Below the pieces are notes generated by a model. It saw only the letters and a list, made by a program, of their open reading frames with translations, was not told the origin of the DNA and did no database searches. A DNA stretch of 64,000 nucleotides from Corallococcus macrosporus. Lineage in GTDB: Bacteria; Myxococcota; Myxococcia; Myxococcales; Myxococcaceae. This document shows, piece after piece, positions 56,663-64,000 of the stretch. Within the stretch, counting starts at the first letter, position 1. Every line of letters starts with the position of its first letter. The translations under genes and the position numbers were made by a program. Where the stretch lies: positions 219,043 through 283,042 of the forward strand of contig NZ_JAFIMU010000008.1 in NCBI RefSeq assembly GCF_017302985.1, in the 5' to 3' direction.

Positions 56663-57562
56663 ATGAACCCGCAGCCCGCCCCCACCCCCACCGCCGAGAC
56701 CGAGGCGCCCCCCGCCTCCCCGGCCGCTTCGAACGTCATCGCGCCGGAAGCGTCGCTGGCGAAGCCCTTCAAGCTGTCGCGCCGCTTCGACCGCACGGCG
56801 CGCCTCTTGGGCGACAACGCCATGGAGCGGCTGGCCAACGCGCACGTGGTGGTGTTCGGCCTGGGCGGCGTGGGCAGCTTCACGGCGGAGGGCCTGGTGC
56901 GCAGCGGCGTGGGCCGGCTGACGCTGGTGGACCACGACGACGTGTGCGTCACCAACACCAACCGCCAGCTGCACGCGACGGTGAAGGCGGTGGGCAAGTC
57001 CAAGGCGGAGCTGATGGCGCAGCGCTGCCAGGAGATCAACCCGCAGGCGAAGGTGGAAGCGCTGCGCGAGTTCTACCGCGAGGAGCTGGCGGAGACGCTG
57101 CTGCCCGCGGGGAAGTACGACTTCGTGGTGGACGCCATCGACAACGTGAAGGCGAAGCTGCACCTGTTGCACCGGTGCGTGACGCTGGGCGTGCCGGTGG
57201 TCAGCTCCATGGGCGCGGCGGGCCGCCTGGACCCCACGGCCATCCGCGTGGAGGACCTGAGCGAGACGCACATGGACCCCTTCGCCAAGGACATCCGCAA
57301 GCTGCTCAAGCGCAAGTACGGCGTGGAGACGGAGCGCCACACGGGCATCACCGCCGTGTACTCCATTGAAACGCGCCGGCAGCCGGTGCCGCTCAACTAC
57401 GACGACGCGACCGACGGCTTCCTGTGCGTCTGCCCGCAGGACAACGAGTTCCACACCTGCGACCACCGCACGCAGATTGACGGCAGCGTGGCCTTCGTCA
57501 CCTCCGCCTTCGGCATGAACGCCGCGGGCGTGGTGGTGCGCCGGCTCGCTTCGGCGCGCTAG
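56663..57562 (+). CDS. tcdA: tRNA threonylcarbamoyladenosine dehydratase
   Basis: A 299-residue ThiF/E1-fold enzyme that activates and cyclises t6A37 of tRNA to ct6A. After a Pro/Ala-rich N-terminal extension of about 35 residues the core starts RRFDRTARLLG, with nucleotide loop VVFGLGGVGSFTAEGLVRSG, DHDDVCVTNTNRQ, DAIDNVKAK and the late CVCP and SIETRRQPVP blocks typical of TcdA (CsdL). GAGGAG is eight bases before the ATG. Its stop shares CTAG with the stop of the convergent nuclease gene. Confidence 0.92.
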   Translation: MNPQPAPTPTAETEAPPASPAASNVIAPEASLAKPFKLSRRFDRTARLLGDNAMERLANAHVVVFGLGGVGSFTAEGLVRSGVGRLTLVDHDDVCVTNTNRQLHATVKAVGKSKAELMAQRCQEINPQAKVEALREFYREELAETLLPAGKYDFVVDAIDNVKAKLHLLHRCVTLGVPVVSSMGAAGRLDPTAIRVEDLSETHMDPFAKDIRKLLKRKYGVETERHTGITAVYSIETRRQPVPLNYDDATDGFLCVCPQDNEFHTCDHRTQIDGSVAFVTSAFGMNAAGVVVRRLASAR

Positions 57563-58524
57563 GCGACGCGGGGCCGGGCCTGCGCCACCGCGGGCTCGCG
57601 GCCACACGGACGGCGGAACACGCAGCGGGCACAGGCGTCCAGGTTGCCTGTCTGCGGGAACGCCTCCGAGTCCCTGGGCGTGTTGGTGGCCACGTCCTTG
57701 AGCAGCGAGCGCATCCCCTCCACGCTGCGGGCGAAGTGCTGGCGGAAGGAGTCCATGGCGGACGGGTCCACCGTCACGTCGTGCTCCAGCCCCTCGTTGA
57801 GGTACACGAGCGACGCGCGCACCTTCTCCAGCGGGTAGCGGTAGCGCTGCGCGATGTAGAGCGCGTAGCCCAGCACCTGCTCGTCGTAGCTCTCGCGCGA
57901 GCGGCCCGTCTTCCAGTCCACCACCACGACGGAGCCCTCCGCGTCCACGTAGGCGAAGTCCGGGATGGCGAAGGTCTTCACCCCGTCCAGGACGAAGTGG
58001 GCGAAGTCGAAGCCCGCGTCCACCTCCAGCCACTGCGCGGGCTTGAGCCCCTTGGCGATGCCGGGCCAGCGCGACTGGAAGAACCACGCGAGCGCGTTGC
58101 GCACCGTTTCGAAGTTCTGCTTCCAGGCCTCGTTGGGAATCTCTTCCGCGTACTCGTGCTCCGCGAGGCCGGTGAAGGGCTTGCGGTACTTCGTCGTCCA
58201 GTACGCCTTGGAGCGCGAGTGCCGGAAGTCGTCCTGCATCAGCTTGTGCGTGCGCGCCTCCACCTTGGCGGGATCCACGTCCCGGCCGGCGCGCCAGTCC
58301 AGCAGCACATCCTTGAGGGCCTCGTGCACGATGCTGCCCGCCCACGTGTAGCGGTTGTGCAGCTTCTTGAGGACGTAGAGCTCACGCACGTCCCGGGCCG
58401 CCTCCGCCTCCCAGCCGCCCCAGGAGCGGTAGTAGTAGAGGTAGTAGGCCCGGAGACACTCGGAGAACTTCTCGTGGCGGCTCTTGGACCAGGAGAAGTC
58501 GTTGGTGATGGGAGGACGGGCCAT
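57559..58524 (-). CDS. PD-(D/E)XK nuclease with probable 4Fe-4S site
   Basis: A 321-residue RecB-like nuclease (PDDEXK_1 group). The active site reads IPDFAYVDAEGSVVVVDWKTGRS (D, then D-x-K, about residues 195-217), preceded by an AGSIVHEALKDVL histidine block and followed by a DEQVLGYALYI glutamine motif. One cysteine in SECLRAYYL (about residue 24) and three in ACARCVFRRPCG near the C-terminus match the cluster layout of AddB and Cas4. It is stand-alone: no helicase or CRISPR gene is adjacent. It is divergent from mutY. Confidence 0.88.
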   Translation of the reverse strand: MARPPITNDFSWSKSRHEKFSECLRAYYLYYYRSWGGWEAEAARDVRELYVLKKLHNRYTWAGSIVHEALKDVLLDWRAGRDVDPAKVEARTHKLMQDDFRHSRSKAYWTTKYRKPFTGLAEHEYAEEIPNEAWKQNFETVRNALAWFFQSRWPGIAKGLKPAQWLEVDAGFDFAHFVLDGVKTFAIPDFAYVDAEGSVVVVDWKTGRSRESYDEQVLGYALYIAQRYRYPLEKVRASLVYLNEGLEHDVTVDPSAMDSFRQHFARSVEGMRSLLKDVATNTPRDSEAFPQTGNLDACARCVFRRPCGREPAVAQARPRVA

Positions 58525-58667
58525 GGACGCGGGGCATCCTATAGACGATCGCCCGCCTCGCCAGAAGAGGGACGGGCGGCCGGACAACCGCCCCCTGCCG
58601 TCGGTAAAAACGCCGGGTGCGCCCGACCGTACGGGTATGGTGCCGCGCCTCCCCCGTGAAGAATCAC

Positions 58668-59855
58668 ATGAGCCCACGCAAGCGCACCGAATCCAGGGCC
58701 CTCCCCGCCCCCGTCTCCCCTGAGCGTCACACTGCCCTGCACGGTCCGCTGCTCTCCTGGTACGATCGGAACAAGCGCGACCTGCCCTGGCGCCGCACGC
58801 GCGATCCGTACGCCATCTGGCTCAGCGAGGTCATGCTCCAGCAGACGCAGGTGTCCACGGTCATCCCGTACTGGGAGCGTTTCCTCGCGCGCTTTCCCAC
58901 GGTGAAGGCCCTGGCCTCCGCGCCCCTGGACGACGTGCTCTCCGGGTGGAAGGGGCTGGGCTACTACTCGCGCGCGCGCAACCTGCACCGCGCGGCGCAG
59001 GAGGTGGTGGAGCGCTTCGGCGGGAAGCTCCCGTCCACCGCGGAGGAGTTGCTCACCCTGCCCGGCTTCGGGCGCTACACCGCCGGGGCCGTGGCCTCCA
59101 TCGCGTTTGGCGAGGAGGCCCCCATCGTGGACGGCAACGTGGCGCGCGTGCTGTCACGCCTCTTCGAGGTGGAGGGTCTGCCCGGGGACCGCGACCGTGA
59201 GGCCACGCTGTGGGCACTGGCCTCCGCGCTGGTGAAGGGCGAGCGGCCCGGGGACTTCAACCAGGCGCTGATGGAGCACGGCGCCACGGTGTGCCGGCCG
59301 GAGTCTCCGCTGTGCCTGCTGTGCCCCGTGCGCGACGGGTGCATCGCGTTCAAGAAGGGCCGCGTGGACGAGCTGCCTCCCGCCAAGGTGCGCGCCGCGC
59401 CCCGCAAGCTGTTCCTGGCGCTGGCCGTGTGGCCGCACGCGGGCACGCTGCTCTTCGCGCGCCGCGCGGACAAGGGCCTCTTCGGCGGCCTGTGGGAGCT
59501 GCCCGCCGTGGAGGTGGAGGAGGACACGCCGGAGGCCGAGGCGACAGAGCGCCTGTCCACGACGCTGGGCGCGCCGCTCACGCTGGAGGGCACGCTGGAC
59601 AGCGTGCGAAGGCAGCTCACCCACCGCGACCTCACGCTGCGGCTGCTGCGCGTGACGGGCGCGACGCGGCCCACGAAGTCCGCCGCGTTCCAGGAGCTGC
59701 GCTGGTGCACGCCGCAAGAGGCGGAGGCGCTGGGCATGAGCACCGCGATGCAGCGCGCGCTCGACGCGGCGCTGGGGCATGGCGTGATGGGTGGCGAAGC
59801 CGTGCCCGCGAAGAAGGCTCCGGGTCGCGGCGGCAGGAGGGCAACCGGCCGCTGA
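58668..59855 (+). CDS. mutY: A/G-specific adenine DNA glycosylase
   Basis: A 395-residue MutY that removes adenine mispaired with 8-oxoguanine. It has the helix-hairpin-helix glycosylase core (LSEVMLQQTQVSTVIPYW with the catalytic glutamate, LPGFGRYTAGAVASIAF, IVDGNVARVLSRLF with the catalytic aspartate), the Fe-S ligands CRPESPLCLLCPVRDGC in C-x6-C-x2-C-x5-C spacing, and a C-terminal NUDIX-like 8-oxoG recognition domain (GLWELPAVEVEE). A 20-residue basic tail follows. The family N-terminus fits the ATG at 58668, though its ribosome binding site is weak. Confidence 0.96.
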   Translation: MSPRKRTESRALPAPVSPERHTALHGPLLSWYDRNKRDLPWRRTRDPYAIWLSEVMLQQTQVSTVIPYWERFLARFPTVKALASAPLDDVLSGWKGLGYYSRARNLHRAAQEVVERFGGKLPSTAEELLTLPGFGRYTAGAVASIAFGEEAPIVDGNVARVLSRLFEVEGLPGDRDREATLWALASALVKGERPGDFNQALMEHGATVCRPESPLCLLCPVRDGCIAFKKGRVDELPPAKVRAAPRKLFLALAVWPHAGTLLFARRADKGLFGGLWELPAVEVEEDTPEAEATERLSTTLGAPLTLEGTLDSVRRQLTHRDLTLRLLRVTGATRPTKSAAFQELRWCTPQEAEALGMSTAMQRALDAALGHGVMGGEAVPAKKAPGRGGRRATGR

Positions 59856-60054
59856 AGCGTCTGGCGGCCCCGTGCTGGCGGACCGCGCGTACGGGCCCCT
59901 TCCGCTGGTGGATTTTCCGAGCGGGATGGCCCGTTGGTCCCTCAACACTTCGCGACCTGGGATGTCGCTCCGGCAACCCCGTACGCCTTGGGTCTCTTCC
60001 GCGCTGCTGGGGTGCGTCCGAAGCTTCAGGCCGCCTTTTCCAGGAGGAAGCCCG

Positions 60055-60297
60055 ATGGCTCGTCAGAACGCGCAGAAGTCGCAACCGAACCCCGCGCCCA
60101 AGGCCGCTCCCGAGCGGACCGAGGACAAGAAGCCGGCGGTCACGGCGAGCGCGCCCACGAACAAGACCGCGGCGCCCACGCAGGAGCAGATTGCCCGCCG
60201 CGCCTACGAAATCTTCCAGGCCCGCGGCGGCACGCACGGCAACCCCGAGCAGGACTGGCACCAGGCCGAGCGCGAGCTGCGGCTCGGCCGTCAGTAG
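60055..60297 (+). CDS. DUF2934 protein
   Basis: An 80-residue protein. A disordered Pro/Lys/Ala N-terminus precedes the DUF2934 motif IARRAYEIFQARGG, then GNPEQDWHQAERELR (residues about 46-78), a short helix pair common in proteobacteria and myxobacteria but without a known role. AGGAGGA is six bases before the ATG, a very strong site, so expression may be high. It stands alone between mutY and the convergent MetE-like gene. Confidence 0.85.
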   Translation: MARQNAQKSQPNPAPKAAPERTEDKKPAVTASAPTNKTAAPTQEQIARRAYEIFQARGGTHGNPEQDWHQAERELRLGRQ

Positions 60298-60324
60298 CCG
60301 CTCGCCACCACCGCCGTCCGCGCG

Positions 60325-61419
60325 TCAGTGCGCGGGCGGCAGTCCCTGGAGGGCCGGGCGCTCCGACTCCAGTGCCCGCTTCAGCCGGCGCTGGGCCTGC
60401 TTCAGCTCCTCCAGGATGCGCTCCGCGTCCACCACCGAGCGCATCGCCAGGCCGCACGCGGGCGTCAGCAGCACCGTGGACAGCGCGCGCGAGAAGCCGA
60501 TGTCCCCCGGCAGCGCGGCCTTCAACGACGCCTCCACCGAGTCCGCCAGCTCCTCCACCGAATACGTGGACGCCAGGTCCGTGGGGATGACGCCCAGGCT
60601 CAGCGTGGCGCCCGAGTCGAGGAAGCGCTTCAGCGCCTCCGTCTCCTCCAGCATCGCGTCCAGCGACAGCCGCACGTCCAGCGAGACGAGGTCCGCCTGC
60701 GCGTCCAGCAGCACGCCCCAGTCCGTGTTGCCGCAGCAGTGCACGCCCACGAGCGCGCCCTCGCGCTGCAGCGCCACCACCAGGAGCCGCAGCTCCTGCT
60801 GCGCCAGCAGGTGCTGCGGGTTGAGCCGCACGTAGGCGTAGAGGCCGGGCTCGTCCAGGTAGAACAGGGGCGTGGTGCCCGTGCGCTTGAGGGCGCGCAC
60901 CATGGCCAGCGCGCGCACCATCACCAGCCGGTACAGCGCCGCGTCCAGGCCCGGCACCGCCAGCACCGGCTCACCCGTGGCGGTGCGCACCACGGAGCGC
61001 ACCGTGAAGGGGCCGGACAGCTGCGCCTTCGCGAAGGCGAGCTTGCGGTGCTCCACCTCCCAGAGGAACGGCTTCCACGCGCGGCACGCGTCCGCGGTGG
61101 GCTCGAAGGACTCCAGGTCCCCGGAGGCGAGCGCCGCCTCCAGCCGCGCCTCGAAGGCCGCGCGCCCGTTGTTCCACGCGTCCACGTCCACCGTGCAGAC
61201 GCCGTCCTCGTCGAAGCGCAGGCCCGGCAGGCCCTCCAGCGCGGCCGGAATCATCAGCTCCGACGGATGCCCCACCGGCAGCTGCGGCAGGAACGGGATG
61301 TCCATGGCGAGCGCGGCTTGCAGACCCAGTTCCACCTGGGTGTGCGGCAGGCTGCCGATGCCCGTCGTGGCACACGCGGGCAGGAGCTGGACGGCGCGAC
61401 GGATGGTGGGCGAAGGCAT
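60325..61419 (-). CDS. UROD/MetE-superfamily methyltransferase-like protein
   Basis: A 364-residue TIM-barrel protein of the cobalamin-independent methionine synthase/UROD superfamily. Landmarks are TTGIGSLPH near the start (as in MetE C-terminal domains), LFYLDEPGLYAY, and candidate zinc ligands in GVHCCGNTDW and TPACGLAMRS. The N-terminal half of MetE is absent, so it cannot be a classical MetE. It lies 56 bases downstream of metH on the same strand with a hairpin between. It may transfer methyl groups to or from thiols with another donor; this is an inference. Confidence 0.75.
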   Translation of the reverse strand: MPSPTIRRAVQLLPACATTGIGSLPHTQVELGLQAALAMDIPFLPQLPVGHPSELMIPAALEGLPGLRFDEDGVCTVDVDAWNNGRAAFEARLEAALASGDLESFEPTADACRAWKPFLWEVEHRKLAFAKAQLSGPFTVRSVVRTATGEPVLAVPGLDAALYRLVMVRALAMVRALKRTGTTPLFYLDEPGLYAYVRLNPQHLLAQQELRLLVVALQREGALVGVHCCGNTDWGVLLDAQADLVSLDVRLSLDAMLEETEALKRFLDSGATLSLGVIPTDLASTYSVEELADSVEASLKAALPGDIGFSRALSTVLLTPACGLAMRSVVDAERILEELKQAQRRLKRALESERPALQGLPPAH

Positions 61420-61448
61420 GGCGGCAATCTAACCCGTCCGGCGCGGCA

Positions 61449-61467
61449 GGGCCCGGGCTTCGGGCCC
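61449..61467 (-). terminator. Stem-loop between metH and the MetE-like gene
   Basis: GGGCCCG and CGGGCCC form a perfect seven-base stem with a five-base loop in the 56-base gap. With no U-run it may act as an attenuator or mRNA processing point. Confidence 0.4.
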
Positions 61468-61475
61468 CCAACGCA

Positions 61476-64000
61476 TCAAGTCACCGAGAAATACGTCGCA
61501 TTCGGGTGGTGGAAGACGATGGCGGACACGCTCGCCTCGGGCTCCATCATGCAGCCGTCGGTGAGCTGCACGCCGATCTCCTCCGGCTTGAGCGCGGCGA
61601 AGAGCTTCGTCTGGTCCTCCAGCCGGGGGCACGCCGGGTAGCCGAACGAGTAGCGCTTGCCGGTGTACTCCGCGCGGAAGCGCTCCAGCATCGTCATGTC
61701 CGCCCGGTCCGGGAAGCCCCACATGCTGCGCAGCTGCGTGTGCAAGAGCTCCGCGTAGCCCTCCGCCGTCTCCAGCGCCAGGGCCTGCACCGCGTGCATC
61801 TTGAGGAACTCGCCCTTCGCCTTGAAGCCGTCCGCCAGCTCACGGATGCCGGAGCCCGCGGTGGTGACGAACAGCGACAGCGCGTCCACCGGCTTGCCGT
61901 TGTGCAGCGGCTTCACGTAGTCCGCCAGGCACAGGCCGTTGTCCTTGTCCTGCCGGGGGAAGTCGAAGGACGTCACCTGCTCGCCCGTCGTGCCGTCGAA
62001 GAGCAGCACGCGGTCGCCGTCGCTGGCCGCCTTGAAGAACTGGAACACCGAGCGCGCCTGCATCACGCCGCCGCGCAAGAGCGTCTTCAGCTCCTCCACC
62101 GCCTCCTTCAGCGCCAGCGCCTTGCGGCCCTCTTCCGTCTTCGCGAGCTCCGCTTCCGCCGGGGTGCCCAGCGCGCGCGACGACGTGCGCTGGCCCAGGT
62201 GGCGGCCGTAGAGCATCACCGGGTTGATGAACTTCCAGATGTGATCCAACGGCGTGTTGGTGAGCACGTGCCGCGCGAAGTCCGGCGCGGGCGGCACCGC
62301 GTCCAGCACCGGCACCTCCGTGCTGCGCGAGCGGCGCACCGGGGCGGCGGGCGCGGGGCGCTCCTTCGCCTCCTGCGCCAGCTTCAGCCGGCGCGCGGCC
62401 AGGTCGTCCCGCAGCTTCGCGTGCGCACCCGGCTCCACGATCTGCTTCGCCAGCTCCAGGCCGTTCATCGCGTCCTGCGCGTAGGCCACCGTGCCGCCGC
62501 CGTAGGCCGGGGCGATGTTGCGGTCCACGAAGTTGCGGCTGAGCGCGGCGCCGCCCACCAGGATGGGCGTCTCCACGCCCGCGCGCTTCAGGTCCTCCGC
62601 GGTGGCCACCATCTGGTGCGCGCTCTTCACCAGCAGGCCCGACAGGCCCAGGATGTCCGGGCGGTGTTCGCGCACCGCCTGCACCAACTGCTCGGGCGGG
62701 ACCTTGATGCCCAGGTTCACCACCTGGAAGCCGTTGTTGGCGAGGATGATCTCCACCAGGTTCTTGCCGATGTCGTGCACGTCCCCCTTCACCGTCGCGA
62801 GGACGATCTTGCCGCGCGACGCCGTCTGGGTCTGGCTCATGTGCGGCTCCAGGTGGCTCACCGCCGCCTTCATGGACTCCGCGCTCTGGAGCACCTCCGC
62901 GACGATGAGCTCGTTGGCGCCGAAGAGGCGGCCCACCTCGTCCATGCCCTTCATCAGCGGCCCGTTGATGATGTCCAGCGGCGACATCTCCTTCATCGCC
63001 AGGTCCAGGTCCGCCGTCAGTCCGTCGCGCGTGCCCTCGATGATGTAGCGCTGGAGCCGCTCGTTCAGCGGCAGGCTGCTCACCTGCGCGCGTGCGGGCT
63101 TGCGCTCGCGGAAGTGCGCCGCGAAGGGCGTCACGGGGTCCGTGCCCCGGTTGTAGAGGAGGTCCTCGGACAGCCGGCGCTCCTCTTCCGGTAGCGACGG
63201 GTAGCGCTCCAGCTTCTCCGAGTTGACGAGCGCCATGTCCAGGCCCGCCTGCACGCAGTGGTACAGGAACACGGAGTTGAGCACCTCGCGGCCCGCGGTG
63301 GGCAGGCCGAAGGACACGTTGCTGATGCCCAGCACCGTGCGGCACTGCGGGAAGCGCTGCTTGATCAGGCGCACGCCTTCAATCGTCTCCACGCCGCTGC
63401 CGGTGTACTGCGCGTCGCCAGAGGCGCAGGGGAACACGAGCGGGTCGAAGTACAGGTCCTCCGGGCGCATGCCGTACTTCTGGGTGAGCAGCTCGTAGCT
63501 GCGCTCGGCCACGGCGAGCTTGCGGTCGCGCGTGACGGCCATGCCCACTTCGTCGATGCAGCCCACCACCAGCGCCGCGCCGAACGCCTTCGCCAGGGGG
63601 ACGACCTTCTCGAAGCGCTCCTCGCCGTCCTCCAGGTTGACGGAGTTGATGATGGCCTTGCCCTGGCAGTACGTGAGCGCCATGGCGATGACCTTCTCGT
63701 CCGTCGAGTCGATCATCAGCGGCACGCGCACCTTCTTGACCACCACCTCCAGGAAGTGGCGCATGTCCTCCAGCTCGTCCCGGTCCGGGTTCGCCAGGCA
63801 GATGTCGATGACCTGCGCCGCGCGGCGCACCTGGGCGCGCGCAATCTCCGACGCGTCGTCGAACGCACCCGCGACGATGAGCTCCTTGAACTTCTTGCTG
63901 CCGATGACGTTGGTGCGCTCGCCCACGATGATGGGGCGCTGCTCGTCCGTCACCTCCAGGTAGTCCACGCCGGACAGCGACGAGCGCGGCTTGGGCGTCT
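61476..64000 (-). CDS. metH: Cobalamin-dependent methionine synthase, C-terminal part (5' end off window)
   Basis: The frame continues past the right edge, so the GTG at 63968 is not the start. Visible domains in order are the pterin-binding domain (IIVGERTNVIGSKKFKEL onward, with FDPLVFPCASGD), the four-helix cap and B12-binding domain (VKGDVHDIGKN, whose histidine is the cobalt ligand; VGGAALS) and the C-terminal reactivation domain (RYSFGYPACPRLEDQ, S-adenosylmethionine binding). The homocysteine-binding domain should lie upstream outside the window. It makes methionine from homocysteine using methyltetrahydrofolate. Any cobalamin riboswitch would also be outside. Confidence 0.96.
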   Translation of the reverse strand, partial: TPKPRSSLSGVDYLEVTDEQRPIIVGERTNVIGSKKFKELIVAGAFDDASEIARAQVRRAAQVIDICLANPDRDELEDMRHFLEVVVKKVRVPLMIDSTDEKVIAMALTYCQGKAIINSVNLEDGEERFEKVVPLAKAFGAALVVGCIDEVGMAVTRDRKLAVAERSYELLTQKYGMRPEDLYFDPLVFPCASGDAQYTGSGVETIEGVRLIKQRFPQCRTVLGISNVSFGLPTAGREVLNSVFLYHCVQAGLDMALVNSEKLERYPSLPEEERRLSEDLLYNRGTDPVTPFAAHFRERKPARAQVSSLPLNERLQRYIIEGTRDGLTADLDLAMKEMSPLDIINGPLMKGMDEVGRLFGANELIVAEVLQSAESMKAAVSHLEPHMSQTQTASRGKIVLATVKGDVHDIGKNLVEIILANNGFQVVNLGIKVPPEQLVQAVREHRPDILGLSGLLVKSAHQMVATAEDLKRAGVETPILVGGAALSRNFVDRNIAPAYGGGTVAYAQDAMNGLELAKQIVEPGAHAKLRDDLAARRLKLAQEAKERPAPAAPVRRSRSTEVPVLDAVPPAPDFARHVLTNTPLDHIWKFINPVMLYGRHLGQRTSSRALGTPAEAELAKTEEGRKALALKEAVEELKTLLRGGVMQARSVFQFFKAASDGDRVLLFDGTTGEQVTSFDFPRQDKDNGLCLADYVKPLHNGKPVDALSLFVTTAGSGIRELADGFKAKGEFLKMHAVQALALETAEGYAELLHTQLRSMWGFPDRADMTMLERFRAEYTGKRYSFGYPACPRLEDQTKLFAALKPEEIGVQLTDGCMMEPEASVSAIVFHHPNATYFSVT

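Overview
The window reads as chromosome of a GC-rich, predatory-type myxobacterium (Myxococcota, suborder Cystobacterineae; Corallococcus or Myxococcus would fit). The signs are very high third-position GC, a MYXO-CTERM-type sorting tail on a secreted protein, many lipoproteins, DUF4388/FHA and DUF4476 proteins, a PilT paralogue, a tig-clpP-clpX-lon block with an 817-residue Lon, and -24/-12 type promoter sequence. The species call is an inference from gene content only.

Layout. 1-5034: the 3' end of a non-ribosomal peptide synthetase (degenerate A, PCP, C, A, PCP, no thioesterase) followed by a free-standing carrier protein. 5132-19525: mixed housekeeping and envelope genes: phosphoglycerate mutase, secreted beta-helix protein, di-haem peroxidase, [2Fe-2S] protein, acyltransferase, DTW-domain tRNA modification enzyme, rsmE, and a compact response regulator-yqgE-bolA-grxD run. 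17832-21517: a peptide-type ABC importer (binding protein and two permeases, no ATPase) carrying an odd 282-bp spacer bounded by near-identical 25-bp repeats. 21640-30129: the protein quality-control block tig-clpP-clpX-S9 peptidase-lon, all on the minus strand. 30234-30521 and 35024-35471: two tRNA groups (Leu, Lys; Pro, Arg, His, Arg), with an orphan Bet/RecT annealing protein, a lipoprotein and a trypsin-like protease between them. 35543-42563: a long minus-strand run recX-bamD-hypothetical-TPR-FHA-selD-amidase-rph-rdgB. 43367-48021: pilT-like gene, rplM-rpsI and a UvrD/Rep helicase. 48056-61419: a Cys-rich protein with a CxxC ladder, an RlmI-like methyltransferase, a TPR-zincin lipoprotein, maf, a DHH phosphoesterase, a small basic protein behind a sigma-54-type promoter, TatD, TcdA, an Fe-S type PD-(D/E)XK nuclease, mutY, a DUF2934 protein and a MetE-like protein. 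61476-64000: most of metH, running off the right edge.

How the parts fit. Several sets look functionally joined: Trigger factor, ClpP, ClpX and Lon for folding and proteolysis; BolA with a CGFS glutaredoxin for Fe-S handling; RNase PH with RdgB (4-bp overlap); MetH followed by a UROD/MetE-family protein for methyl transfer. There is no CRISPR array, insertion sequence or prophage that I can recognise. The items most worth a second look are the repeat-bounded spacer in the importer operon, the 21-cysteine protein, the GAACGA cluster above a -24/-12 promoter, the orphan Bet protein with a C-terminal extension, the degenerate A domain, the DTW fusion and the MetE-like neighbour of metH.
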